From Paramacrobiotus metropolitanus (lineage: Eukaryota > Tardigrada > Eutardigrada > Parachela > Macrobiotidae): a stretch of DNA of 64,000 nucleotides. Shown here piece after piece: positions 1-11,938 of the stretch; within the stretch, counting starts at the first letter, position 1, and the number at the start of each line of letters is the position of its first letter. Under the pieces are notes generated by a model. The model did no database searches, was not told the DNA's origin, and saw nothing but the letters and a program-made list of their open reading frames with translations. Location of the stretch: assembly GCF_019649055.1 (NCBI RefSeq), contig NW_026570221.1:4420720-4484719 (forward strand), read 5' to 3'. A program made the translations under genes and the position numbers.

Positions 1-412
1 GTTTCATCAAAATTTCTCATATTATACTTATTCTTGTTAATATTACTTTAAAAACACGCTGTGTTAAGAACGTTTTGTAATTCAAAGCACCAAATATAAT
101 ATGCGCTAAAGAAACGGAAACATAACGGAAACAAGGCGAAGTTTGTTGGGCCAGTCCCTGGGGCGCTATTGCGACCGCCGGAGGTGGCGGTACCGTGTGG
201 GGCGCTGGACCCCTCAGGGGCGACATTTTATTTTTCAAGGTGGGATAGTTTTTCCAGATCGAAAAAATTCGCTGATTCCGAATCTGCAATCGGTTTATTC
301 AAAAAACTGATTGGCGTGTGGGGTGTTGTCTAAAAAAGCCCCTGACTGTGTGGATCATGCGAACCGTTACCGAAGCGCTTATAACGGTAAAGCGGCTACC
401 ATGGCTTCAGGT
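1..412. other. Non-coding stretch, nothing recognised
   Basis: No supported gene is seen. Short open frames here have no recognisable domain or codon signal. It is the 3' flank of the minus-strand receptor gene. Confidence 0.4.
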
Positions 413-1201
413 TTAAACGTTTCGACTGCGGAGTGTACAGCGAAACATGCTTTTCAGTGATGTGCGCACATGTGGCAATGTCATGGCAATATAGACGGGA
501 TCCAGTGCCGCTTGAAGGTTGAGGGTCCCGGCGATTTCGTAGAACAAATCATTGTTATATTCTTCCATTAAGACCAATTTAAAGTAGATGGCATTGGGCA
601 GCCAGCCAACCAGTGCCGTGGCGGTCAGTTTCGTCAGAACATTGTAACTATTGGATGAGAGCAACGTCGTTGGGTCTTGGCCGCTGCCCCTGGAATCAGA
701 AGCGCCCACAGGAACGGTATCCCGCGGTGCGCTTGTCACCTGCTGCCGTTTACGCCGGCGCCGTAGCATAATGTACGGATAGCCGGCAAATACGAGGACT
801 TGCGGTAGCAAATAGCACCAAGTATCATTGAAGGCAATCAGTTTCCACTGTGGTGCATAATTTATGAGGCAGAATGGCCGTGCATCGATCTTCACACGAT
901 ACCACAGCGCATCGCGAATAATCTCCAGCAGCAGCAGCGCGTTAATGTACAGCCAGATGAACACGCAGAGGCCGATGGCAACGGCTTTGGTGTGGCGGTT
1001 GCGATAGCTGAGGAGAAAGTTCACCGCCCAGAGGCGGTTGACTGTGATGAGCAGGTGACAGTGGAAGAGGGCCGAATTGACGATAAAATTGGGGTACAGA
1101 TAATGCATGCAGCCAAAAAATGAAGTACTTATGGGTATTCCTATTCGGTAGAAAACTGAGTCTGGCGTCTGGCGAGATGCGCATGCATGTGTATGTAGCA
1201 T
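413..1201 (-). CDS. Partial class A (rhodopsin-like) GPCR, TM3-TM7 exon
   Basis: A seven-transmembrane receptor acting at the plasma membrane through G proteins; the ligand cannot be told. The open frame (262 codons) covers the end of ECL1 to the C-terminus. Visible landmarks are Cys31 before TM3 and, exactly 25 residues later, Arg56 in VNRLW, which replaces DRY; TM4 Trp83; the ECL2 Cys111 that would pair with Cys31; TM5 Pro133; GWLP at 199-202 in TM6 (CWxP-like); and DPVYIAM at 234-240 in TM7 (NPxxY-like), followed by a basic helix-8 tail. TM1 and TM2 are missing, so this is a 3' exon. The first in-frame ATG is probably not the real start; a splice acceptor (ACTCAG) ending at about 1156 is a candidate exon boundary. 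Upstream exons were not found. NRxxx and DPxxY variants are common in lineage-expanded invertebrate receptors. Confidence 0.75.
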   Translation of the reverse strand: MLHTHACASRQTPDSVFYRIGIPISTSFFGCMHYLYPNFIVNSALFHCHLLITVNRLWAVNFLLSYRNRHTKAVAIGLCVFIWLYINALLLLEIIRDALWYRVKIDARPFCLINYAPQWKLIAFNDTWCYLLPQVLVFAGYPYIMLRRRRKRQQVTSAPRDTVPVGASDSRGSGQDPTTLLSSNSYNVLTKLTATALVGWLPNAIYFKLVLMEEYNNDLFYEIAGTLNLQAALDPVYIAMTLPHVRTSLKSMFRCTLRSRNV

Positions 1202-1704
1202 ATATAGACTGTAGGTACTTAATAAATTACTTTAATAACGTACCGGTGCAATAACTCAATCGCATTGCAAATAACTTGTCTAATTATATAGCATTATATA
1301 AAAAATTATGGCTTGCTGTACAGGTGACCTTTTGGATTTCGCAAGGGTTTAGGCTGCGTGCACGAAAATCAATTAGGCTTTAACAAGAAATCTGGGAAAA
1401 CTTTTGTACGCTTTAAAAGGAAGGAATTCACACAGCCGCAACCCGTTCCCGGCGTCCGTGCAAGCAGCATCGGCTTACGAAAAAGCGTTAAACTTAACTG
1501 TGCACGATGTCGCATTACACAACAAAGGGCTGATACGCTTATCTGCAGTACAGGAAGGATGTTTTAGGCGGCATCGAATTACCCCTTATACAGGTATTTC
1601 GTGCTGCTTTCTCGTTTAGCTGTCTTTTGCACAAGTCCTTTTTATTGGAAGGGCGGGAGTTAGAAGAAGTAACAAAAAAAGCCGTCAACAGCAAAAATAT
1701 TTCT
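1202..1704. other. Expected location of receptor 5' exons; none recognised
   Basis: TM1-TM2 exons of the adjacent receptor should lie here or further right on the minus strand. I see no hydrophobic open segment of the right kind. Short frames on both strands look random. Confidence 0.3.
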
Positions 1705-2019
1705 ACAACGTATTTGCATGTCTTGGCATAACAACAGAAAACATTTATAATGAACAAACCCATCGTTGCTGTCTGAAATGCAGAAATAGATGGTAGTTCG
1801 ATATTTTGCGATCAAGGCAAGTCAAACCAAGAAACGATGGCTGCATCTCTTTGGAAAACACAACACAACGTATTTACACGTCTTGCATAAGAATAGAAAA
1901 CATTTATTATGGTCCAGTCTCTCACTGCTGGTTGAAATGCACAAAAACACGAGCAATAGAAGATGCTTCGATATTTCGCGGTCAAGGCTAAGTAAACCAA
2001 GAATTGATGGCTGCAACTG
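1705..2019. repeat. Two-copy tandem duplication, period about 160 bp
   Basis: Unit 1 starts at about 1705 and unit 2 at about 1865, each opening with ACAACGTATTT. They share CAGAAAACATTTATwATG-like and TCGATATTTyGCG-like blocks and both end with GATGGCTGCA. Divergence is moderate, so the duplication is not recent. No coding function is seen. Confidence 0.7.
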
Positions 2020-2142
2020 TAAGCTTAGAAAGAGTGGACACATCCACCTGCCTCAGATCAACATCCGTCCAGCAGCGCTCACTGCCATCCGGTCGGAAGC
2101 CACAAAACCTATATTATAGAAAACTGCGATAACCTACAAATT

Positions 2143-4786
2143 TTACGAGTAGGTTTTCAAACGCATAAACGTCACATACAGTTGAAAGATGCGTCGAATC
2201 GGATGCCATTGATTGGGATACTCCAACTTGTCCACCCATCGCTGACGAATGGAGCGTACCTGGTTGTACACCGTGGCATCAATCGGAGGATGATTTATCT
2301 CCGCGGCCAGTAAAAATTTCCGCAGCATACTGGCATCATCATGATTATCGGCATGCAGCGTCAGATACGGAATTGTGATCGGATTTCTCCCTTCATCTGA
2401 GATCCAACGAAAACCGGCTTCGTCCAATGGAAACTCCTCGGAAAACACACGCGGCAGAGTAATGCAAATACACTGCACCGTATAATTCCGCAGAACCAGA
2501 CGCCGGCCAACCGAGATTAGTTTGTGTAAACTGTGGCACTTCCAAGGACCGTCAGCTGGATCATCAGCATCTTCGTCATTTTGTTCCGATAAGGCGTACA
2601 GATCAGGATAATCCGCAAAACCGTCTCGAGCGACGCAGTCTTTGATAACGATATAGTGCAGCTGCATCCGTTTGACGGTTAGCAACGGTACCAACACTAT
2701 TGTGGAAACAGATATGGCAAAGTCGGAGAACGGAAGATTGCCGGTGAGAATAACGCTGGTGGTTGCGTCGGTTAGGGCCTGGTTTACGGCCCAGGTGAAT
2801 TTGTACATACTGTGGCATGAAGGCAAGGGCACGTGGAGCTTGAAGCATTTGCTTGGCTTGAGTATGGAGACGTCGATGGTAATGTGTCGGCTGGAGTCAC
2901 GGTCGGATAACAGCAAATACCACAATGCGCAAACCCTAAAGCAGACCCTTTTACCCTTTATTCTATGACGTTTTGCAGCCAGATGATGTGTATCCATAAT
3001 GAGACTTTAATCGGGAGACTGGAATGCATCTAAACCGTCTGGAATTTTCTTACAGCCCTAACTCCCAAACCAGATGTTGAGCGCACAAACGGTTTTTACG
3101 CCAATGTACAAGCCCGTCCGGAGTTAGAGCACGATAAAGAACAGCTAACGCATAATAAGCGCGATGTTAGCGCTTAGTCGATAGCCACTGCACAACAGTT
3201 GGCGCAACTCATTAATCTACAATATTCGCTGTTCTCTATCGTGCTCTAACTCCGGACCGGCTTGTACACACATTATCTGGCTGCAGAAAGTCATAAAAAC
3301 AAAGCAACAAAGCGCTTATGAGTTGTGAGTGCGCAAAAATTAAAATTTCGTGCACTGAACTTTACCGATTTCAACTCAAAATGACGCGCAATAACCGGCT
3401 GCTGTGCTATCACCGGAAAAAGTTTAAAAACTGGGACGCGTCATATAATTCGCCTATCTGTCCGACTCCGACCAAACTTACCATTATGGTAAATCTGTAT
3501 CTAAAGAACATTCTGAGCCATTATGGTGATAATATCATCTAAAACAAAGATGCCGTGAATTGTCGAACATTTTAAAGTTTTATAGCTTGGTCACTTTAGA
3601 TCTGACCAGCTTGATTTTGGTTCAGAATGTGTATGGGAATTTTTTTCATGTGATGGGGCGATCAGATAAGGAGCCGAATAAAACATTGAAATTATCTGCC
3701 CCACATTTGCTATCTTGAGAAAATGAATTTTTTGTTTATGAGAAAAAAAATGAGCAACATACTCGTTACCTTTTTGCTTTTGCTTGAGTGTACAGATCCA
3801 AACCTTGGAGAACGCGAGCCGTAGCTGAATGCACCAGATCACCAATCCTTCCGTCATTGCCTATAATTTAAATAAGCGACCTTCACTTTTTTAATGTTTC
3901 ATCCGATTGTGCAATATACCCGATAATACTAGGCGGATACCAGTAGCTGTATAAATAGAAGTAAGAAAATACCGAAAATTAAACCCTGTTCCTGGGCGCT
4001 CAATACAGTATCATTCAACAGAGACGGAACTGGATATAATTTCGCACAAGCTTGCGTTAATGTGTCTATATTCCATTCGGCCCGCTCACGAACGTCAATA
4101 GCACAGAGCTGGGCGCAGATAAAGTGCAGAGCATTCCCAGTGACAGCAACATGGATCCGACATGCAACGTAACTGTTACCCCAAGAATATCCTTCACTGG
4201 AAGGGGCTTGCGCGACTGTGTACAAACAATTACGTAAAGCATCCAGATTCAGCATTGTAATCATGCTGGCATTCGTTAAAGGCACGGTGAATTTGCGATA
4301 ATACAGATCGCTGGTCCCGTTGTACAGCGGCGGTCCATCGGCAGCAGCTTCAATCGGGATGGCAACCTGCCACAGATGGACCATCAAACGCTGCGGTGTT
4401 GCGTGATGCGGTTCCACGAAGAAAATACCAAATCGCGTTGTGGATGTCAGAAGCCGCGCCGATCGAAACACGTATGGTCCGTTCTCGCCGTTGCGCAGCG
4501 CCACCTGCACTGCAACACTGCCGTTTCTGGCCACTTCGTGGTCATATTCGTTGTTCCACAGCTGATCGCTTAAGAAGCGTTGCGCCCGGATGTGGCGGGA
4601 GTGGATCCAGCCGGCGGGAGCCGTTGTGGAATCGAAATTAACGAACATGCGGTCCTCGTCGATATCCTGCACGTATCCCAGCCACCACTCCCCGTTGTCC
4701 TGTTGCACCATCACCGTGTTCCCATAATTAAATTCGCGTGGTCCAGATGAGATGGCCCGGAAAGGATACGCAGTGATGGCATCCAT
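2143..4786 (-). CDS. 561-aa protein of unrecognised family, three exons
   Basis: Function unknown; I do not recognise the family with certainty. Exons 3985-4786, 3770-3860 and 2143-2935 (minus strand) join with matching phases. Exon 1 ends CAG-G before GTTTAA, exon 2 starts after TTATAG and ends before GTAACG, and exon 3 starts after CTTTAG. The sum is 1,686 bp, or 561 codons plus stop, with no internal stop. ATG at 4786 opens the frame. The N-terminal region (about residues 20-70) has a GEWWLGYVQDID segment, which resembles a small SH3/Tudor-like beta barrel; this is inference from pattern only. The rest is mixed alpha/beta, with an acidic EQNDEDADD stretch in exon 3. No signal peptide is evident. 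Exon 2 has helical character (VLQGLDLYTQAK). Intron 2 (834 bp) contains a MITE. It may belong to a lineage-specific family; a protein search would settle this. Confidence 0.75.
3109..3264. mobile_element. Tc1/mariner-like MITE flanked by TA
   Basis: About 38-bp near-perfect terminal inverted repeats (CAAGCCcGTCCGGAGTTAG... and its complement ending GGCTTG) bound a 156-bp element flanked by TA on both sides (TA at 3107-3108 and 3265-3266). It is non-coding. It lies inside intron 2 of the 561-aa gene and does not disturb the splice signals. Confidence 0.8.
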
Positions 4787-5959
4787 GTCCGTGCAAATGG
4801 GTTCTAGCCGGTAACGAAAATGAAACAGTGCAACCGTAGCGCCGACACTTTGGCGTATATGTCTTCTTAAAATCCTAGCACGTGCAGTAAAACTATATTT
4901 TCACTTGGTAAATTGTGAGGGTTTGATAGCAGTTGGAGGGCAAATTACTGCACAATCGGATTTGGAATAGAAAATGTAAAATGTAAGCGCTGGTGAATAT
5001 GAATGCGAACTCAAAGCGGGTCAGATGTGCGGCCCTTATAGAAATGTTCACTGGGAAAATCCGAATTTAGCATGAATAGCGGGGTCATATACTGGACGGT
5101 CCTGCGCACACGCATGAATAGAGTGAAGAAGGATGCAGGATGTGCATTGTGCACTGTACGGCAGCGTACAGGGCCAACTTAAAATTCCTGAACTATGGGC
5201 AGCTGAACGTAAGCACCACTTGCCAGGGCCCATACGGAAACTCCAATTCAAAAAAGCCTCATCCTTTGTAAAAACCTACAATACTACTATAATATACTTA
5301 AAAAAATATTTTCATCTGCAAAGGTCAATAGGGCGTGGCAAAAGCAGAACTTAAAGAATACATAAGACTACATGCTACTACATTGCGCTGGCTGCACTAC
5401 GTGCAGTGCACGTCGTGCACGCTGTTCCCCCAACTTTGATTTTGCAGTTGCGCTAGCAGTAGAGCTTTAGCTATCGTATTTCGATATAAGCGGAGTAACC
5501 GTGCCACCGCTATCAGATTATAAAATTTAAAAAGTTTTATCAAATATTGGTTAGTTCGGAAACAAACATTTAGCTCCGAAAGAACCACTTTTTAAAATCG
5601 AAGATTCGGATAGATACTTACAAAATAGCAAAAAATTTTTTTAATTTGGTTAAGCGGTGGCATGGATTACCGCATGCGTGCTTCACTTATGTACACTCCT
5701 CGAATCGGTCCACAGCTTCTTATGTTTGTTATTTCTTATTTTTTATGTATATGTTTCCTTATGTCTCCTTTTTATTGTTGGTTCAAACCTAAACGCAACA
5801 GATAAGCTCGCTTACACATACCGCCTGCAACATCACTGCCGACATCGGTAGAATCTCACAAGCAGATGACCTTTTACCTTGAAGCAAGCTCTCTATGCGA
5901 CACTTACTACTGGTTTCGTTAAGGTTTACAGACTACAAGAAAGCCATCCGGTTTTAATT
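4787..5959. other. Intergenic region between the 561-aa gene and the thioester pseudogene
   Basis: This is the 5' flank of the minus-strand 561-aa gene and the 3' flank of the pseudogene. No convincing coding exon is seen. There is a short GC-rich palindromic patch near 5390-5420 (TGCAGTGCACGTCGTGCACG). No promoter element could be assigned reliably. Confidence 0.4.
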
Positions 5960-8086
5960 TAAACGAAAGCACCGTAAAACAGCGGAGCATATAGGGAGCT
6001 TCGTCGTTCTTTGGGGTTGCAGTAATCATACACTAATCATACACGCTCTGGTTCTTCATATTATCCACTTTGTAGATGCGGTACATGGTCACCATGAAGC
6101 ACTTAGCGGACGGGCTCATCTGCAAAAGTATGATGTTGTCATGCGTTTGTAAGACAGGTCAGCCAAGCCGAGGCCAATACCAGCGAACCACGGCCGTAAT
6201 TACCTCGTCAAAGTACAGATTAAGCTGGGTGTCCTTGTTGATACGTACGGCTTTCGCAGTGCTTCTACCGTGTGCGGCAGTTGCTTAACCTCCTCTTCAT
6301 CAAACTGATAACCCGACAGTGCATTGACCTCCACAACCGCCATATTGCTACCACCATCTTTCAAATATCTGCAACATCTTCATTAGTAAGATTTGCTGAC
6401 CGCTGTAGTGCTGACCGACAAAATGTTTACCCGACAATCTGTTTGAAACGAGCAAAACGAAAATCGTAGTTATGGTTGAACACCGGCGAACTGTTTTCGA
6501 CATTATTTGGACATATAAGCTAATTTCCCAAAACCCAGTCAGAAAGAAAAATACTAAAAAGTCTGAGAAAAAACTTAGGAGGCATGAGAAACACTTAGGA
6601 ATTTAAGGAATTTTAATAATTAGGAACCAGTCTAACAAATAAGTTGCCGGACAACCAGATTCTTTTGGCAAAACGTCACTCAACAATATCACAGGAACGG
6701 ATTGTCGGATCGTCAGTGAAAAGTGTGAGTCAGCAATATGTCGGTCAACAAATTAGCAGGAAGCAGAAGACGGTCGGTGACTTGACTGTAAACCCACGAG
6801 ACGCAAGTGGTTGACAGACTACTGTACTCACGCTGCACAAATATTAAGCGGGAAACTTTCGCCGATGCGGTGGCGTATGTGACATTGAGATCAAACACCG
6901 TATCCTCTTTCCGCTCGACAACGTGATATGTCCAGCTGAAGTACGCTACGGCGACTCCGCTGCCTCTGGCATGGATTACGATATCGTCTGGTTTGGCCTG
7001 AAACTCAACTGACTAAGTCACTATAGAGGTTCCAGGAGTCACAGCAAAATCTCTTTTCTCAATTCCATCGGTAACATGGATGTGCAGAGATGGCGAGGTG
7101 TTGAACATGGCTGCAAACTCTGCTAACGCTTGTAGCGCCACCACGGTATCATAAAAAAGCTGGAAATATTCCGAAAAGACAGCTTTGCAAGGAAATCTGA
7201 CTATACGTACCGCTGTGGAATAGAAGCCACCTTCCGCATTCTGCTTCGATATCAACCAGTTTGCGATGTTCAGCGACGTGTTGAACTGTGAATTGGCCAA
7301 GTACGCCAATAAAGCGTAAGCGATGGCTTCCACATCTCTCGCAGGGACTGCGGGCGAATGCGAGGAGCAGTGACCATTATCATCGTCCGCTGTGACTGTT
7401 GTCCAGTGGATCATATTGGCGTTGTTCACCATTCGATCGTCCAGGAAACGAACCGCATCAGCTGCCTTGGAACTGTTGGCTTTAGTCAATGCGTACGCTG
7501 TAATAGCTAAAGCGTATAAATCATTCTTCACATTCCTCAACTGCGATTCCAGATATGTCAGCGCTTTCGGTAGCGCTTCGTCCAATAGGTCGACGCCCGA
7601 TTTCCCAGTGCTGTTGCACTGCAAAAACGCCAGAAGAGTGAACGCCGTCAAGGAGACAGCGTTGGCAGCGCCACCTGGGTTAGGTTTATCGATGAAATTT
7701 CCACTGTCTCCAAAAGATCCACTTTCCAACTGCTGTCCGAGGAGGTAATCTAGGGCGCCCCGAATAACCGTGTCGTCAATGATAGGCAGGAAGGCGGCAG
7801 CTTCAGCAAAGTCCCGCGCGACATACGCCGTCAGCCATGTGGAGCCCTTGGGGGTCAGATTGTCCCCACGTGCTGTAGGAATTGTCGTAGCGCCAGTACG
7901 TTAACTGCCTTTGATATCCTAGCTGGATGTTTTTCAGCAGCTGCTGTTGTTTCTCATAGATCACGGCTTGCGTGGTATCGAAAATCTTGTTTATTATTTC
8001 TTGTTCTTTTAAGACATAGACTGCACGGTTTGATTCTGAAATGTCCAAGACGCAGGTGTTTGAGTATAACATAGGAGTCTACGAAG
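5960..8086 (-). pseudogene. Thioester-containing protein / alpha-2-macroglobulin family, 3' half, disrupted
   Basis: In life this family makes secreted complement-like proteins that trap proteases or tag surfaces. The region encodes most of the thioester (TED) helical domain, for example YQRQLTYWRYDNSYSTWG, STWLTAYVARDF and DTVVALQALAEFAAM, then the receptor-binding domain (FDLNVTYATA, SNMAVVEVN, a terminal VYDY). A clean 51-bp intron sits at 7160-7210 (GTACGT...TTTCCAG). Lesions: a frame change at an extra C in a C5 run near 7854; an in-frame TAG near 7016-7018 where the family usually has Gln; a frame change near 6250; and an 11-bp tandem duplication (6023-6033 and 6034-6044) that breaks the VYDY terminus. 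One RBD exon junction (6832 to about 6369) also fails to join in phase. The GCGEQ thioester exon and all upstream domains were not found. ORF-like sequence at 8072-8346 could not be tied to the family. Confidence 0.8.
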
Positions 8087-8639
8087 AAGGCAGCTCGGGT
8101 CTCAAAGCCTGAATTTTGTGTAAAGCCGCTGGACTGCCTTCCGTTTGTGTCTAGGCAGCCATATCGCGTTGGCCAACTTGGCTGGGATTGGGGAAAACTT
8201 TTATGTTCTTGAATAGTAAATTTTTTGGACTTCAGCGGGAAATTAGTAAAAATGGCAACCGCCCAGGGAAGCGTTGTAACGTTAAATGGGTCAAACCACT
8301 GCGAACGACAGCTCCTTGAGAAATAGCTTTGAGCAATTGAAATCATCGAATTGCAGTTCGGTGCTCGAAGACTGTGTTACGTCTTGCTTTTCAAATCCTC
8401 TTCTATTCTTGAAGCCAAATATGGAATTTTGATAATTTATAGATTCATTAAAAACTATGGAATAATACGTGTGTAACCGTCCAAAACGTCCGGACGTCTG
8501 AGACGTCCGGCGGACGTTTTGGCGACTAAACCGTCAAAAACGTCCGGGGGCCGCCAAAACGTCCGCCGTAAATTTTGCCCACCCGATTTTTTTGTGTTTG
8601 CGTCGGATCGCAGCCGGATCGGTAATTCGTAGCCGGACA

Positions 8640-9130
8640 TTTCAGCCTGACCGGTAATTCGTAGCCGGACGTTTCTGCCTGACCGGTGATTCGTTGCCGG
8701 ACGTTTTGGCCTGACCGGTAATTCGTAGCCGGACGTTTCTGCCTGACCGGTAATTCGTAGCCGGACGTTCCTGCCTGACTGGTAATTCGTAGCCGGACGT
8801 TTCTGCCTGACCGGTAATTCGGACCCGGACGTTTCTGCCTGACTGGTAATTCGTAGCCGGACGTTTCAGCCTGACTGGTAATTCGTAGCCGGACGTTTCT
8901 GCCTGACCGGTAATTCGTCGCCGGACGTTTCAGCCTGACTGGTAATTCGTAGCCGGACGTTTCTGCCTGACTGGTAATTCGTAGCCGGACGTTTCTGCCT
9001 GACCGGTAATTCGGAGCCGGACGTTTTTGCCTGACCGGTAATTCGTAGCCGGACGTTTCAGACTGACTGGTAATTCGTAGCCGGATGTTTCAGCCTGACT
9101 GGTAATTCGTAGCCGGCCTTCTCTACCGGA
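8640..9130. repeat. 32-bp minisatellite in left arm, about 15 copies
   Basis: Unit CTGACCGGTAATTCGTAGCC + GGACGTTTCTGC, varying at a few positions (GAC/GACT, TCTGCC/TCAGCC, CGTAG/CGGAG). It lies just inside the left inverted terminus of the 8.5-14.3 kb element. Confidence 0.95.
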
Positions 9131-9379
9131 CCGGTGGTTTATAACAAGACGTTTCGACCTGACTGGTACGGATTTTTCTTCTTAATTTGGGCTTTAATCA
9201 AAACCTTTTTTCCTAGAACTTGGATTCTTACCTTATCTTTTCTGAGTTTTCACGCTTCTTTGCCGTTTCTCAGTTGTTAGGCCCCTGTACGCTTTTTGTG
9301 TACCTTATTTAAAACAAGTTCGCACCGATTTGCTTTTATTTATCTTAGATTTACATATTGCCGATATCTGAACCTCATA
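9131..9379. other. Inner edge of left arm, AT-richer, no gene seen
   Basis: A stretch between the minisatellite and the nested MITE. No coding sequence is recognised. Confidence 0.4.
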
Positions 9380-9968
9380 TACGGAACGTTTCATACCAAA
9401 AAAAAGCTGGAGCGTTTTTGTTTCTTCTTGTAGTCACTCTAGTCATCTGTAGATAATCTGTAGACGCCCTGTCATCCAGAAAAGCCTAAAAAACAGGTGA
9501 CTACAGCATGTCTGCAGTGGTGTCTAGGGTCTGTCTACGGATGACTCCCGGCATATTCACGATACAAGCCGAGCATCTAGCTGAACTTAGAAATGGCAGG
9601 CTGTATACAGCGTTAGACTTCAGCAGTCACCCTGTAGAAACCTGTATACATCCAAAAAATTCTGAGAAATTATGGGACTACAGTATGTTTACAGTGGTGT
9701 CTACGGATGACTTCCGGTGTGTACAAGCAGAGTATCCAGCTGGATCCAGGGAAGGCTGGCTGTATACAGTGGTCGACGGCTGTAGACAACCTGAAAACAC
9801 CGTTGTAGACATCCTGTATACATCCTAAGAAAACCTAACAAACCCAAGAAGCCAGGTGACTACCGATAGGACTACATCTTGCCTACAGCCAGTATATAGA
9901 TGTCAATTGTGAATACGAGAACAGAAAGAACAATTCGCTTTTTCTTTGGTATAAAACGTGCCACAGGT
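9380..9968. mobile_element. Non-autonomous TIR element (copy A) with TGTAGACA-rich interior
   Basis: Starts GGAACGTTTCATACCAAA and ends TTTGGTATAAAACGTGCCAC, giving imperfect inverted ends. The interior is a degenerate array of TGTAGACATCCTGTATACA-like words. A second copy with the same ends and interior lies at about 32,496-32,892. Both have lost coding capacity. Confidence 0.75.
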
Positions 9969-10405
9969 GTGAACGTGAAGGTTAACTTGTTCATCTTTTA
10001 AGGTTGACTCATTCGGAAACTAGTTGCAAAGAACTGGTGTTGAAATATTGAAAACTTGCACTTTTTCATTTGTCGGTTGATTAATTTCGTAGACAGCAAC
10101 ATTACTGGAGCATCAAGCAATAAAAATGGTGCAAAAGAAACAGTGGTCTACGCGTCTTGTGAATTTTGTCGTCGGCGTCTGGTCATGACTCTGGCAATGC
10201 GATCTCCTTGGCTCGCTGTGATTATGTCGAGTCCGAGCGCCACTTTTTCCTCTGGTTCCGATTTCTCTGCAAGGAAGTACCCATGTAAAAAAGTTATGCT
10301 TCTTTTCACTTCGACCGTCTTTACAGTTTTAAAATGTCGGTCATTAAATTTTATTGAATTGATCACGCAGTTTACTAGTTGGTCTGCCAATATATTTTTT
10401 CTCAC

Positions 10406-11938
10406 TTTTGCATTCGCTGCAGTTCCAGTTTTTCACTTTAAGTTTGCTGGGGTCCTGAGCCTTGACTTTGGTGACACAGGAACGATGAAAAACCTTGTTG
10501 CATTTCACGCATGTCCAGATTAGCTCTGCGTCATATAACAAAGGCATTCTGCAACGGCATATCAACCGTAACGAAACTTCGTTGGTTACGCCGGATTTGC
10601 TGCTTATCATTCTGGTTTTGCTCGGAAAAGGAGTCAGTTTCTTGCTATCCAGACACGTTACCAAATGATTTCTCATCACCTATAAAAATGTATCACCATT
10701 ACGGTCGAACGGTCAACAGAAATCAAAAGCGCAACTTTACCTTTTTATTGTATTCTTTTTACAGGGGTCGAATCCGTAGAACATATCCGTGAGGCAGGCA
10801 TTGCATAAATTCCAGAATTGTGCAGTTCATCTTCAAGGTTGATGTCTTTCCAGCGCAACCGCATGACGTCGGTTTGAGCAAACCGAAAGAGCGACGCGAT
10901 TTGCGACTCCACAAAAATGTCCGTATATGGTGTTAAGCAGTCGTAAACGTCCACAATATCTGAAGAGTCTCCATGATTATTTGATACAATGATCCATCTG
11001 GTGTCCGAAAGTTGCAAAAGCTGCGTTTTTCGACGTTCGTTTCCAAGGCCGATACCGCAGTCATGCCTCCGCAATTCGACAATAGAGTCAATGGTGTTTT
11101 TTTCCGGCGTCTTCTGGTTCTCGGAAATCAACAGGAATCGGTAGCATTAAGGCCGAAGGAAACTGATGATTTAGCAGCCATTGAACGGCTCTCATCACAT
11201 TACTTGAAACGAGCCCTCTTTCCTCACGTAATGCAATCCAATCCTCGTACGTAAGCATCAGACTTTCATGCACTTCATACCACAATACCTTTCTATCCAT
11301 TTCAGTTCCTAAAGAGAAGCTGCCGTTAAGTCATTGTTCTGTAGGTACCCTCTATACACATAATTGTCAATTTTATTTTAAGTTCTGTTCACAGGAAAAC
11401 TGTGCATTAATTGCGAAGGAGCCAAGGTTTTATACAGTATGGAAATCGAATCAGTATTATCTTTTAGGAACAACTCACTTTTATCCTGCTCAAGTTTAGA
11501 CAGTGTTGTTTTTGCGGTGAGTCTTTCCTTCAACACAAACCAGGCTTCGGGGTGAATGAAGTGCATGACTGATGCTTCCAGATTTCCAAGCCTGGAAAAC
11601 ATCAGTTGTTTCTTTTCCTTCGGCCGCAGCGACGATAGGGTGTGTATAACGCTGTCGGGTCGCAATGCTCCGCGGAATCCCACAAGATCGGCGTTGGTGA
11701 GTGTGTCGCTCAGTAGATCGAGCTCCAGCGCGTTTACGGATTGCTCGGTGAACATTTCTTTGAGGACGTCCAGTCCTGACAAGAGTAAATTACACTGTCG
11801 GATCGATACTTTGTCGTTTGAGGATGGCAGCGGTAAAGTTTCTTTAGGTGTGTCAAACGATTCTGCTTGGTTCAGCGATGCAACTGGGTTGGGTTGCTCA
11901 GATCCACTAAAATCTTGAACTGATTGCGGCAACAGCAA
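10406..11938 (-). pseudogene. Transposon-borne Ulp1-like protease plus PHD finger (copy 2), degenerate
   Basis: From 5' to 3': a helical region (11378-11938, with DKSELFLKDNTDSISILYK), a C48/Ulp1-like core (11300 to about 10760), and a PHD exon (10406-10679). The core has RWIIVSN where catalytic-His enzymes have HWxxVSN, VYDCL at the usual VYDSL position, and NSGIYA where the catalytic Cys motif DCGLYA should be, so both His and Cys appear replaced. Frame changes occur near 11,110 and just after GIYA (one base missing relative to an Asn-Ala-Cys reading). The PHD finger keeps CRCRMP, CVKC, FHRSC and CSEC zinc ligands. The intron after the last PHD Cys pair (GTGAG) is at the same place as in copy 1. 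In functional relatives the protease cleaves SUMO-like conjugates; this copy is unlikely to be active. Confidence 0.7.

Noticed and set aside
7954-8346. 130-codon minus-strand frame upstream of the thioester exons as further family sequence
   Set aside because: No recognisable macroglobulin motif and no GCGEQ; only its 3' part overlaps the true thioester-domain exon in another frame.
8640-9130. CRISPR-like regular array
   Set aside because: Units are contiguous without unique spacers, and the genome is eukaryotic.
10056-10523. 155-codon plus-strand frame
   Set aside because: It is the antisense shadow of the PHD exon of Ulp1-PHD copy 2 and its flank.
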